Shown in pieces: positions 46,030-57,263 of a DNA stretch of 64,000 bases. Source of the DNA: Nicotiana tabacum (lineage: Eukaryota > Streptophyta > Magnoliopsida > Solanales > Solanaceae); contig NC_134102.1 of assembly GCF_000715075.1 (NCBI RefSeq), forward strand, positions 45,827,348-45,891,347. The letters are read 5' to 3'. Position 1 is the first letter of the stretch. Each line of letters begins with the position of its first letter. A model generated the notes under the pieces. The model made no database searches. It was not told the origin of the DNA and saw nothing but the letters and a program-made list of their open reading frames with translations. The position numbers and the translations under genes are program-made.

Positions 46030-47155
46030 TGTGATATTATGTGCTATCCTCTGTCATTTATAACTTTCCCTGTGTGTTAATCAAAGCAAAATCATTAAGT
46101 TGTGCTAGTCTTGGGGATGAGGTAGGCAGTTATTTGCTTGATCATAGATGTGCTTGTCACTTACAAAGAAAGTTTTCCGTTGTTAGCCCCTTTGAGACTT
46201 TAGACCTTTTCGTTGGCATCCTTATTACAAGTCATATCTCTATTTTGATCTTACTTGAGCTTGCTGAACCTTTACCTCCAAAGGCAATTAGGCGCTCAAA
46301 GAAGTAAGGTGAGAGATAGGAAAGTAGCTTTCGAGTGGAACCATGGAAGGGCCCATAAGGTACACAAGGTTGTGATAAAGGCCACTAGCCGATAAAACTT
46401 AATGTAAGGGTGTGTGTAAAAAAAGAAAAGAAAAAAACACAAACACCTTCTAATCTTACTAATTCATGCTTGTAGAGATGTAGAAGTGCTTAATTGAAGA
46501 AAAAAGGCTATGTTGTGTATGGTTTGTGGCAAGTGAATTGGTGAGAGGAATATGTGCTCGATTATTTAGTGTAGTGTATCAAAGTACTTAGAAGGGTTAG
46601 TCACTATTACTAAATGTATCTTACCCAGTCCTTAGCCTACATTACAACCCGTAGAGATGTATACTACGGGCATGCTTATGATACGAACACTGGATGCACA
46701 TGAACTTCTTTGTGAGAGTGAGTGTCGTTTGTTCACTTGAGTGACGTCCTTAATTTATTTTCAAAGTTATACTTGAATATGTGGACTATGTTTATATTCA
46801 CTCTCTTGTTTGTTGGTAAGGGCACATGGTCTCATGACGGATTGGTAATGTTAACTTCTCTTATTGGGTGAGTGTGCGAGTTGATGGTGCTTAGTGGTAA
46901 CCAATCGGCTTTTGAGGTAGGGTGGTTATTGGTATGTTGTTTGAACTGGTTGAATTGAACTGTTTATAATTGGGCGTGTGAAAACGGGAAGAATGTGAAT
47001 TTTGTATGTTCATGCTTGATTGCTGGTATCGACCATAGTCACAGGTACAGTTTATGATTGAAAAATTGAAATGCTCCTCCCAGTTGATGTGTAAGTTGTT
47101 GGGGTGTAGTTGATAGTTCCATTGCTCCAGGGCGAGAAAGAGATTAAGTGTGGGG
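45029..47155 (+). other. Athila internal 3' non-coding region, pol deleted
   Basis: Right after the protease segment comes AAGGTGCTTGTTGGGAGGCA and TTAAGTGTGGGGTCATCCCG, features of the region 3' of pol in Athila. RT, RNase H and integrase are therefore missing. The rest is AT-rich with no convincing frame. It ends with AGATTAAGTGTGGGG, the purine tract at the LTR. A compound microsatellite lies at 45961-46024. Confidence 0.7.
45961..46024. repeat. (TG)n(AG)n compound microsatellite
   Basis: About 11 TG repeats are followed by about 20 GA repeats. Confidence 0.95.
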
Positions 47156-48414
47156 TGTTGATATTCAGCTTAAAGTATCTATATTTATATGCATATTGCC
47201 TCGCATTTTACTAATGTTTCGTGGATTTCGTATGTGTAATGTAATAATTTATTCTAATTCGCGGCATTTTTATGTGTAGGAGTCACACAGAGGCACTGTG
47301 GGACAAAAGTGCATGATTTGAAGCAAAAAGAGAACAAAGCAAAAAAATGGGCTAGTGTAGCGCCCAAGGTAGTGCATCGCGCTACCCGTGGCGCAACTTA
47401 AAGACCTGAAGTTTTTTGGCACAACTCAATGTCAGGACTAGCGCGACGTGCTACCCTTGATGCTGGGTGACGTACTATTTTTCTCGCGACAAGGTTATTT
47501 TGGCTCTTCACACCCCTAACTCGTATAAAAAGAAGTCTAAACCTATTTTTGAGGGGGAGACATCACTTTGAGGAGAAAACACAAGCGCGGAACAATCGGT
47601 AGCAAGGATTCTCAAATTTTCTTCATCTTTCTTTGTACTTTCAACAATTCAACACTTATGAAATTGTTTAACTTTATCATGAGTGGCTAAGAACCTCATT
47701 ATTCTAGGGCTATGGATCGTTATTGACTATTGTAGTTTGACGGTTGATTGTTTTGCGTGGTTTATCATATTAATTTGTTTATTCAGTCTTGTACTTAATT
47801 ATTCTATTACGTAGCTAACAATAGAGTAACATCTATGAATTTTTTATTGACCTCGAAAGTGAGAACTATAGATTGCATATAAGATTAAATAGAGTAAGTT
47901 CTGAATCCGTACATCAGAGAATAGATTTGAGATTAGGATAAACATATTCTAGTTTCCTTACTTTGTTATTTTTTCAGGAAATACACATGCATTATCATTA
48001 ATTCTGATTCTATAGAGATATAGTCTTATGTTGGCTTGAATAGGCGAGCGAAGAACCGAAAGAACTTAGCGAGCATAATAAACCCTACTAATCAACAAAT
48101 TAGATAAACCAAGTGAGTAAATCTACCGGAAAAACACAATAGGAGAGACCTTAATCCTATAACCCTGGAATATTCCAATCTCATTGAATTCTTTCTAAGT
48201 GTTTGCTTGTTTTTGCACCTTTAAATTGTTAGCTTGTTTTGTATTTTTTAGTCGTAAAAAGCACAATCATTTTTTTCACAACCACATGAGCAATAAATTT
48301 ATAAATAGTTTAGATTGGACAATAGTTGATCATAATTCCTCGTGGGAACGATGCTTTCTCATCACATTATTACTTGTCAGCCGCATATACTTGCGTGTGC
48401 ATTTTGACCCAACA
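47156..48414 (+). mobile_element. Athila 3' LTR
   Basis: Length 1259 bp, from TGTTGATATTCAGC just after the GTGTGGGG tract to TTTTGACCCAACA. TGTTG..CAACA ends and the GCGC-rich stretch near 47355-47470 (TAGCGCCCAAGGTAG, CATCGCGCTACCCG) are typical of this lineage as I remember it. The U5 holds a run of AAACCCTACTAATCAAC-type sequence. No primer site follows, consistent with a 3' LTR. Confidence 0.85.
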
Positions 48415-49340
48415 ATTAACTATGTGAAAGAACCAGGTTTCATGTTTCAGGGTAATATGTTACTTAGTTGGTATGAAGGAGTGAGATACAACTAACAAAT
48501 GAACCAGGTTCGTATCAGACTAAAGTTTAGTGCAGATATAAGAATAATTTATATCTGTATTCTACAAGGAATGCGTTCATTGAGAGGAGTCCATGGTAAA
48601 AAGGAATCTTGTAAAAAAGGGAAAACTTGTGTGGAAAGAGAAGGTTGAAGTGTTGGGAACAAATAAGGAAAAAAATCAAAATAGGAGAGGTTTTTCTTAA
48701 TCGAAATATTCTAGGTTTTTGTGTTTTAAGTGAAGAAGATTATCGGCCAACTTTGCATCTATAAAAGGAAACCTTTTGCTGCAGTTCAAGGTTAAGGCTA
48801 TTGAGAGAAATCCCATAGAACTACTCCTGGCAATAGCAATCAAAATAAGATACTTTTGAAGGCTCAAGTTGCTCAATTGAAGAACCTATTCCTAGAGTAG
48901 TTGTTGAAGTTCTTTAGTTGTTAGGTTGAGTCAAGTGTTATAAATTGTAACCTACTTGACTTTGAGAAGTGTAATAATAGGTTAGAGCAGAAGCTTTAAG
49001 TTTTTGTAAGCTTCCTGGGCTAGAGTTAGTTTGGGAAGGGGTAGCTACAATTGAGTTGATTGTAGGGGTTATGTTACTAGAGTTAGTTCCCTTGGTTATA
49101 GAGTTGTAACCGAAAATAGCTCATTGAAGTTTAGTGGAGTTTTGAGAAAATCCCACTAGGGTAGGTCATGGTTTTTACTTCCTTGAAAAAGGTGATTTTC
49201 CATGTAAAAATCACTATGTTATTTAAATTCCACAATTATTTCTATTTGTGTATGTTTTCCTAGTTCAACGAACCGGATTTTTTGAAATCACGAAACTCGA
49301 GTAATACACAATTGAGCCCCCATTCTTGTGTTTAGTTCAA
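48415..49340 (+). mobile_element. Copia-like LTR, edges uncertain
   Basis: A TATA box (CTATAAAAGG near 48762) is followed by a G/T-rich transcribed region: CTACTTGACTTTGAGAAGTG, CCACTAGGGTAGGTCATGG, then GTGATTTTCCATGTAAAAAT near the end. This arrangement resembles Ty1/Copia LTRs of Solanaceae. I see no gag or pol for it. The start may be TGTTGGGAACAAATAAG near 48653 or earlier. Confidence 0.5.
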
Positions 49341-49368
49341 ATCTAAAATAATAGTACCTCTAAAAAGT

Positions 49369-50069
49369 TTATTGTGAGAACTGGGTCCAAGTAGGAGGTG
49401 ATGAACTTGCTGGCCTACATAGCTCACAATTCTGCCACCATATCTTGGCAGCCCCTCTCAAATTAAATGTAGTGAAGTCCACCCCATTGGACTCTACCAA
49501 GCCCAACTTTCGAAGCATCTGATGAAATCTGTCTAGAAAGTACTCAGCATCCTCTGAAGCATCGCCATCAATATCTAGAGGATATAACCTTTGAAACCTC
49601 TCCATCCTTTTTTGCTCATCAAAAGATATAGTAGGCATAATCACGGGTCAAGTTGCTACAATAGGCTGCTCCAAAGTACAAGTAGCAGAGGTCTGAACTC
49701 CCCCTCCAGCCTGAGATATGGCTGGGGCCATTGGATCCACTCCAGCCTGAGTCAAAGCATTAATAAAATTGACCATCTTGTTCATGGCCTCCTGAAATAC
49801 CAGTGAAGAAACAAAACCCTCTGGATGCAGAGCTAGCATCGGAGCCTCAACAATATCATCAATAATATGATCCTCTACTTTATCTGCAGGTGGATCTACT
49901 GATACTTCCCTAGTATGCCCCTAGGCTCTGCAGGGTGCTCTGCCCCTAGATTCAACTATGCTACCCCTGATTGGTGCCTTAGACCTACCCTAGGCCCGCC
50001 CCTCATGGCTACAGCCGGTGGTACTGCCTCTCCATCACTCATTGCTGCTGAAGAGCGTTTTCTCAACAT
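49369..50069 (-). pseudogene. gag remnant of a minus-strand chromovirus
   Basis: The start MLRKRSSAAMSDGE at 50069 is about 185 bp from the primer site. Stops and shifts follow. From 49839 leftward one frame gives FQEAMNKMVNFINALTQAGV, and another (49644-49369) gives the Gag core: RMERFQRLYPLDIDGDASED, FLDRFHQMLRKLGLV, FTTFNLRGAAKIWW. This is the same gag type as 28912-29632. It stops near 49369 at the Copia-like LTR; pol is missing. Confidence 0.87.
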
Positions 50070-50250
50070 TTGTTAGAGAGCAGAAGATAAGGATTCATAC
50101 TTAAATAACAATTAATGAATGACAAATAATCAATTAAGGTAAAGTTCCTAAATCCCTATAGCCTCTCGGGGATAGATACCAACATCTATGTACTAATCCA
50201 CAAGAATCTACTAGGCATGCTCATGACTTGTAAGACCCTTGGGACTTAGA

Positions 50251-50262
50251 GCTCTGATACCA
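50251..50262 (-). other. Primer-binding site (tRNA-Met type)
   Basis: TGGTATCAGAGC on the minus strand, four bases from the LTR end, is a perfect match over 12 bases. Confidence 0.88.
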
Positions 50263-50990
50263 ACTTGTCACGATCCAAAATTTCCATCAAAGGTTGTGAT
50301 AGCATCTAACCTACTTGATTGGCAAGCCAACACTCAACAACAAAACTATAATCTATTTATTAAGTCAATAACTGAGATGTGATACAATAATAAGGAAAAA
50401 TATGCCTCAACATATCAACAATGTACATAAATCACAGGCAGGGTCTAAACGGGACCACAACTATCTCCCAAAATCTCCGAAACTTGGGTGCCACAATATC
50501 ATCATGACCATCTAACTTGATTATATAGTCTCAACTAATAAATAATATTTGTTTGGAAATTACAATACATGGACATATACAAATGAGTAGGGAAGGGGGA
50601 CTCCGCGTGTTACGGATCAGATCAAGTAAAGCAGCTCACCACGAAGTCTCCAACAAATACGCCTACTTAGTTCAATGGGTACCGTTAATACCAGTCTTAG
50701 AGATTGCACAAAAATATGCAAAAGTATAGTATGAGTACAAAACTACGGTACTCAGTAGGTATCAAGAACAATCTCGAAGAAATAGTGACGAAGGGTTGAC
50801 ATTGACACTTACTAACAACTCAATAAACATATGAAAATATAATTACAACATTGGATTAAGCATGATATCATCAGTCATGTCCACAAGTAAAAACCTAGTA
50901 CATCTGGAATTTAGGCATGCTTTTCAGACAAGAGATAGAATACAATATCAGTTATCTCAATTTTTTTCATAATCGGCGTGCAACCCGATC

Positions 50991-50993
<3 letters not shown>

Positions 50994-51058
<65 letters not shown>
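50994..51058. repeat. (TA)n microsatellite
   Basis: About 31 uninterrupted TA repeats. Open frames of alternating Tyr/Ile across it are not genes. Confidence 0.95.
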
Positions 51059-51060
<2 letters not shown>

Positions 51061-51221
51061 AGTCGAATAGTATAGGTAAGTAAGGCAAGACTGCACAAAT
51101 CCATATATCAGACACTAGCCAAGTGTCAAAACTAGTACCAACATGAGTGTTTGCGCTCATAGGGCCCAAGGTAACATGGGTAATCACCTAACGCCGGAGG
51201 GACATATTCACATCCAAGCAT

Positions 51222-51355
51222 TGTTGCAGCGTGCAACCTAATACACTAATAAAAATTAATGTTGCAGCATGCAACCGGTTCCAATCATGTTACTGTTGTA
51301 GCGTGCAATCCGATCCATGCATATTATCGTTATAACGTGCAACCCAATCCAATAA
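51222..51355 (-). repeat. Minisatellite, about 36-45 bp unit, four copies
   Basis: Units start GTTGCAGCGTGCAACC, GTTGCAGCATGCAACC, GTTGTAGCGTGCAATCC and GTTATAACGTGCAACCC, each followed by a (C)GATCCA or similar spacer. Another GCGTGCAACCCGATCC unit lies at 50977 beside the TA tract. The core GTTGCAGCGTGCAAC is close to a palindrome. Confidence 0.7.
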
Positions 51356-52310
51356 CTATTCCTTTGGTGCCAAAATTCTCAACTTTTTACAATGTCCAAT
51401 TCTCCAACTCATGCGTATATGTATGTTAAGAAGTGCCAGACAGAATAATAGTGATGCGGGTAAAGGTTCATACTGCTAAAACATGGCTATGTCTAATTAT
51501 ACAATTCAATTTATTACAACATTTTAATAAGATATTTCAACATTTAAAAGTCTTGTTGTAATACTTAACATGAGTAATTAATCCATTTAACCACCGATCA
51601 CAAGTCAAATAATACAAGTGTATGACTACGTCTTAATAAGAAAGATCAACATGGCAAAATAATCCTTTATGCCCAACTTAACAAGTCATAACCTTAAGCA
51701 TGCTTCTAAGTCATAATTATGAGTCATCACGTAGTCATACACTCAATGAAATGTGGATAATAAATTCACATAGTCCGAATAAGGGATAATCACAAGCCCA
51801 ACTATACCGGATATGTTTACAACCTAGCTACGCATATACACTTGACATCTAACATATATGCCACTTCTAAATCAAGTAACAAGTAGAAAATAGATTACAT
51901 ATGGGGAGAATTCCCTCTTACAAGGATAGACAAAAGACTTACCTCCACCCGGCAACACCTTCAACCTTCCAAAGCTGCTTTTCGTTACAAATCCACCTCC
52001 AAATGACTAGAATCTTGTTAAATATTACTAAAATAAGTCAATACAAGCTTTAGGAATTGATTCCATAACAAAAAGATTTAATCTTCAATCAAATCCCAAA
52101 AGGTCAACAAACGTCAACCTTGGGATCTGAGCCAAGAATCCAAAATTGATCATAGATATAGCTTACCCATAACACCACGATTCCAGATTCTAAATCGGAG
52201 GCCAATTGTCATGACCCAAACCAGAGGGCTACGACTGGCACGCGTTGCCTACTCAACCGAGCACCATATATTTTACCCTTCTTTACTATAAGACTTGTCA
52301 AGGTCCATTA

Positions 52311-52312
<2 letters not shown>

Positions 52313-52405
<93 letters not shown>

Positions 52406-52438
52406 TGTGTGTGTGTGTCTGTGTGTGTGTGTGTGTGT
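52313..52438. repeat. (CA)n(TA)n(TG)n compound microsatellite palindrome
   Basis: About 14 CA repeats, 16 TA repeats and then about 30 TG repeats with two small interruptions. CA and TG runs are complementary, so the whole tract is one long inverted repeat centred near 52356. Confidence 0.95.
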
Positions 52439-52984
52439 AACGACATTAGACTTAAACTCGCATAACCAACTCAAAAATAATTTACACAGATATGTGGGGG
52501 CCGGCAAGGCCGTCATGATGAACTGACATGTCATAACTAAAACTATACATAGGCTAGTATTTCCAAAGCCTCTATAGAAATATGAACATAGTATATAAGT
52601 CAAGAAAAGGACCCTGACATTCCCATAAACCAAAATAACATATACAAAACCCTGACTCGGCAATACTCCAGGAAGAAGTGGAGCTCAGCAACCAAGAGTT
52701 AATATCAGGAGGCAGCCTATAGTGGAGGATCCTCACCTCGTCTATCTACACCTGCATGGCATGAAACAAAGTGTCCCGTAGCAAAGGGACGTCAGTAAAA
52801 AGAATGTACATAGTATGTAAGGCAGAAATGAATCATAACAATAAGATACTATCACTAAGAGGTATAAAAGTCATCATGTAAGCTCTGACTTGCCCTAGAG
52901 GGCCATGACATGTATAATAAGTTCTATCTCGTATATATGAATATATCTACAATGCCATAGTTCTGACTATATCATTATCATGAT

Positions 52985-53190
52985 GTTAACTGCCCAACTG
53001 ATCAATGGTAAATGTTCGACCGGTCATAGCTCAGTGGTAAATATGTGCCTGCCCAACCGGTGGTAAATAATGATACATAACTTCCCAACTAATGGTAACT
53101 GACCAACCGGTCGTAGCTCGATGGTAAATACGTGTCTACCTAAACAGTGGTAAATAACGATACATAACTACCCAACCGGTGGCAAAATAC
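52985..53190 (-). repeat. Minisatellite, CCCAACCGGTGGTAAATA motif
   Basis: A composite unit of about 90 bp occurs just over twice. It contains CGACCGGTCATAGCTCAGTG, GTAAATANGTG, CCAACCGGTGGTAAATAA and GATACATAACT. Confidence 0.7.
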
Positions 53191-54610
53191 AGTTACCATG
53201 ACCATGTTCTGAGGTATACCATATATATGTAGACGATATCATTTGACCCCCTACCGATAAATATCTAATGCATGAGGTTTATAAGGATATATTTCTGAAA
53301 CTTGTCAGAGTGACTTATGGTTGCTACACCTCCGATTATTATTATGTACTATCAATAATCATGTACTACATTACTAGCTCAATAAGGACCACAATAAATA
53401 TGAAGGATAAATCTTTATAACACAAAAAATGTACTCCTAACAAGGGACAAGCAAGAGTCAAGGACATCACGAACTTAATCATGAATAAAGTCATTTTGAT
53501 AAGATGTTTATTTATATTTCATTGTAACTAGATTCATGCCAAAAGAAGGTAAGGATAGACTTAACATACCTTATCTTAACCCAGTGGCTCAAGAGCTCAA
53601 CTCCTATCTGCTTCACGACTCATACGATAACAAGAACGATACTATTTTCAACCAAGTAATCTAATTAATTAGAAATTAAGGAGTAATTCATTAGATTAAT
53701 TATAAAGCCTAGGTTATACATATAGAAGTTATTTTAATAATCTTAAAATAGTAAATACGATATATTTAATTATAATTAAAATAATACTAATAAAAAATTA
53801 TTAATTTCAAAACTACTAGTACTTAATTAATTATTTTTGAAAATAGGTATTATTGATTGAAATTTTTTTCAAAACATTCATTGCAGATTATTATGTATAA
53901 ATATATTAATTTAAAAAGGGAGGGTCAAAACTGGCCGTCAACTGCTACTCCTCTTTGACCGGAGACGATGAAAGAGTTTTTGGGCAAAGAAATTGAACCA
54001 AAACCAATTTTGTCCCGACTTTAGGAATACATTGCAAGAGTGGCATTTGGACTAAGGAAGATTATGAGTTGTAGGGGAGTTGGGGCCGAATTATGGCTTT
54101 GAATTGCTTACATACCTCGGGCTTAACGAATATCAGGCCTTATGCAGCTATGGAGTGAAGATTGTGGGGAAGCGATGCTCGCAGGAATTGCCCCAGTATC
54201 ATATTATGACAATACTGCGAGATGGAAGATTCGGTACTCATGATAGCTTAGAGTTGCGGCTTGATTTGAAAGATTTGAAGAATTAGAGTTCTACTGATCA
54301 TTTTGAGTTTGAGCTCGGATCCTTGGCACGCTAATGAATTTATTTTCCCTCATAGAGTTGTAGCTTGGTTTTATACTTAGAAGGAGTTCTACGTTGCGAT
54401 GTTTGTTCCTGCAAAAATGAAATACACACATACCCGTTTATTGCAATGCAGAATATGTTAAAATGTGATGTAAATGATGCAGAAACAATAATGCTTGGCT
54501 GTCGGCTAGCCGTTATTTGGGATCGGGATGATGGGATACTTGAATTTGACTCGATTGTTAGCCGGTATGTGTACCGTTCCGCAGCTGTCAGAGCATTAAT
54601 TCTCCACGCG

Positions 54611-54750
54611 ATGGGAGTAGTTGACTTGTATTGTAAAATGCATCTCTGCTCGCTGGTAGAGGTTGCATTGAAATGTAAAGTATCTCCACTTGATGGGAGC
54701 TATTGTACTGGAATGTAAAGTATCTCTGCACGATGGGAGTTTCTGACTTG
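54611..54750 (+). repeat. Tandem repeat, about 40 bp unit, 3.5 copies
   Basis: Units begin GATGGGAG or a variant (GCTGGTAG) near 54611, 54653, 54693 and 54733, each containing TGTAAA(A/G)T(G/A)(C/T)ATCTC. A 117-residue frame (54365-54718) spans it. Confidence 0.7.
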
Positions 54751-54973
54751 AAAAAAAACATAATCATGCATTAGCTACAAGAGCAAAACATCAAAATATT
54801 CAAAATAAAAATAAATAAAGAGCATGCCCAAGTGGTACTCTTGACTGCAAAACTAAATTGTGGTCGTCGATTGGCAGAACGTTGGCGATGAGGTTTGCAG
54901 CTATCTATTATCATCTTCGATGTGGCGGTGTGGATAGCTCCCGTTGGTGAAGATACCAATTTGCTATATACAT

Positions 54974-55068
54974 GGCTTCGATTGGCGAAGCCGACACTCG
55001 ATTTGTACAGGCGCTCTGATCGTTTGACCTGACGATTTGCTATATACAGGGCTTCAATTGATGAAGCC
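54974..55068 (+). repeat. Two hairpin units with paired base change
   Basis: GGCTTCG-ATTGG-CGAAGCC (54974-54992) and GGCTTCA-ATTGA-TGAAGCC (55050-55068) each have perfect 7 bp arms. Both follow TTGCTATATACA. The innermost pair differs (G-C versus A-T) yet pairing is kept. Confidence 0.65.
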
Positions 55069-55472
55069 AATGGCTCAATTTTTTACAAGGTGCTCCAATT
55101 GATTGAGCTGGTTGTTTTCCATCTACAATATGCTTCGTTCAATTGAGAAAACGGTATGCTATATATAATATGCTTTGTTTGCGTCAACAGCCTAGTTCCA
55201 AGATACCTACAAGGATATGAAAGTTAATTTTTAGTTATATAAGGAAAAATTTGACAAAGTAAAGAGGGGTGATAATTATGAGAGAGTGGTTGATCCGTCA
55301 TTTGCTCCTTTAGAACTCTTCAAGTGCTTCTTTATGTCCTATTGGTCCTGCATTCAAAGAAAATTTCTTACCGGGGGTGTTGGTTTATGTCGGCCGTAGT
55401 CCTGGCTTTTGCCCTGGTCTTGGTGAGGTTACATCATGAAGTTTGGTAGGTGGAGCAAATTGTGATGCAAAC

Positions 55473-55565
55473 GTGAAAGTGCTATGGCGAAACCAACAAG
55501 TTGAAGAGGCTACTTGGGAAGCCGAGGATGAAATGAAGAAAAAGTATCCTTATTTGTTTGAGTAG
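55473..55565 (+). pseudogene. Chromodomain C-terminal tail of pol
   Basis: VKVLWRNQQVEEATWEAEDE followed by MKKKYPYLFE and a TAG stop at 55563-55565. This is the C-terminal part of the integrase-linked chromodomain, in frame and undamaged over 30 residues. Nothing upstream in frame continues it, so the rest of pol is missing or too decayed. It marks the 3' LTR that follows as a chromovirus. Confidence 0.88.
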
Positions 55566-55943
55566 CCATATATTTATTAAGTGGTGTTCTATGAAAATTC
55601 TAAGGGTTACCTTCTATGAATTATGTATCTTTTGTACAGTTGATGTTAAGGGTATTCTGTTTATGGTAATATATTGCTCATGGGGCCACAGTAGGTGTTG
55701 TTATTATGTTATATTGCATTGTTGGATATATATATATATATATGTTTTGAGAATGTGTTTCTGAGGCTCTCTGACAGGTGGATAGGCCTAGTTACAAGGG
55801 AGACTCTAGTGAAATGTTTTGAAATTTAGGGAGTTAGTCAAATTTTGGGCTGATGGTGTGTGGTATAAAAACTGAGTTGCATAAGATGCTAATAGTGAAC
55901 CTTGGCCCTCATTCGAGTACGAATGTTCTTAAGTGGGGGAGGA
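55566..55943 (+). other. Internal 3' non-coding region, GAGTACGAA box and polypurine tract
   Basis: It contains CTGACAGGTGGATAGGCC and GGGAGTTAGTCAAATTTTGG (both shared with other internal ends here), then CATTCGAGTACGAATGTTC and AAGTGGGGGAGGA touching the LTR at 55944. Confidence 0.75.
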
Positions 55944-56067
55944 TGTAAGGCCCCGTGAAAGTTTTCCTAAAAACCGGGGTTCCGTGATAACGAGACAGGT
56001 TTAGAGGAACAATGCACTGGGAGTGCACTGGGGAGTTAAAGGGAAATATTTGGCAGAAATAGTAGTT

Positions 56068-56385
56068 TCTACGGCCGCATAATCACTCTGCGAGACGCAG
56101 AATGGTCGCAGAGTGAGTCAGTTTTCTGGATCATTTTGATGTCATTTTCGCGGTCCATTATGAAACCGCATAACCGTTTCACAAGCCGCACTCTTGTCGC
56201 ATAATCAGTCTTGAAGTTTTGTGAAGGGAGGTTCTGCGGCGCATTATGGGACTGCAGAATAGGTCTGCGGGCCGCATAGTGACCGCAGACCCGGACAGTT
56301 CCTTTCCAGTTTTGGCACCCAATTTGTGCGGCCAATATGCGGACCGCATATCCATTCTACAATCGCATATGCGACCGCATATCCT
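56068..56385. repeat. U3 palindrome array
   Basis: ACGGCCGCATAATCACTCTG, TTTCGCGGTCCATTATG, GTCTGCGGGCCGCATAG, AATATGCGGACCGCATATCC and ATATGCGACCGCATATCC are present. It ends about 45 bp upstream of the TTAAAA box. Confidence 0.75.
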
Positions 56386-57130
56386 GTTCCGGGGCTTCAT
56401 TTTTGGGTTTTTAAACCCGACCCTTCTTCGTTAAAACATATGCCATAGTCCATTTTGAGCACATTTCTGATATTTTTAGAGTGAGAGAGAGTTCTTAGAG
56501 TGGGGGAGTAACCTTCAACCTATTATCTACCAATTCTTGCTCAATCATTGAGGATTAACAAAGGAAGTCTTCTTCCTAAAGGTAAGAATCTATGCCCTAG
56601 CTCTTAATTTCGAAAACCTTCTAAAAGCAGAGTAATTAGCAAGACAATTATTGGGTGTGGGGGTTGTTATCTTGCATGCATGTGTTATCAAAGAATGTGG
56701 AAAGGTTGTGAGCTTAAAATGGTATAGAATGGGTTGGGGAATGATGGAATCCTCCATAAAATGACCTTGAAACCTTAATGCATACCTAGTGTTTGATAAA
56801 ATGTTCAAATAGATTGAAGTTGCTAAGAATTTCGAAACATTTTAGAGTTTAAGGAAGCTAAATTGAGGTATGTTGGCTAAACTCTTCTTTAAGAATTGGA
56901 ACCCCAATATCCTTGTAAGTTCCAAGATATTTATTACAAGTTGAGTATTCCGAATAAGTTTTGTGACGAAGATATATGTTTAATTCGTGTTTCCAATGCT
57001 CTCATGATATTTAATTATAAATTGAGGATGTGTTCCAAACTATGGATTGTGTATCTTTGTGTTATGATTCCAAGTCGTGATTTATGTTGAAAATTATTTT
57101 GCCAAAATGTGTAGATATTGTGATTGGGAT

Positions 57131-57211
57131 TACACCTCCACCCGCATATATTGGGGTGATGCGGCAGGGCCGCTTTGTGTATGATTTTGGTATTGTTGTT
57201 GCCCCATCATC

Positions 57212-57263
<52 letters not shown>

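Larger units (their letters stand above)
50266..52206 (-). mobile_element. 5' LTR (GTCG group), right part missing
   Basis: The plus strand begins TGTCACGATCCAAAATTTCC; the element's primer site and gag lie to the left. Its sequence stops at GGAGGCCAAT, where another LTR starts at 52207, so its U3 and palindrome array are lost. It contains a (TA)n tract and a 40 bp minisatellite. Confidence 0.75.
52207..53990 (-). mobile_element. LTR of a third subtype, right end not found
   Basis: The plus strand starts TGTCATGACCCAAACC and ACTGGCACGCG, a terminal block related to both groups. The conserved R/U5 block is recognisable in reverse near 52650-52800 (AAGAAGTGGAGCTCAGCAAC, CACCTGCATGGCATG). The LTR start (TTACA on the plus strand) is not seen; sequence character changes near 53990. 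Confidence 0.6.
53991..55440. other. Unclassified repeat-bearing stretch
   Basis: No domain recognised. The first 300 bp (54060-54290) encode a 68-residue frame with no known motif. 54611-54750 is a ~40 bp tandem repeat and 54960-55160 holds hairpin units. It lies between an LTR of one element and the chromodomain tail of another, so it is probably internal or inserted repeat DNA. Confidence 0.4.

Noticed and set aside
50911..51187. Open frames with long Tyr-Ile runs (also at 10682-10873)
   Set aside because: They are translations of TA microsatellites.
52245..52663. Open frames rich in His/Thr, Tyr/Ile and Cys/Val
   Set aside because: They are translations of the CA/TA/TG microsatellite.
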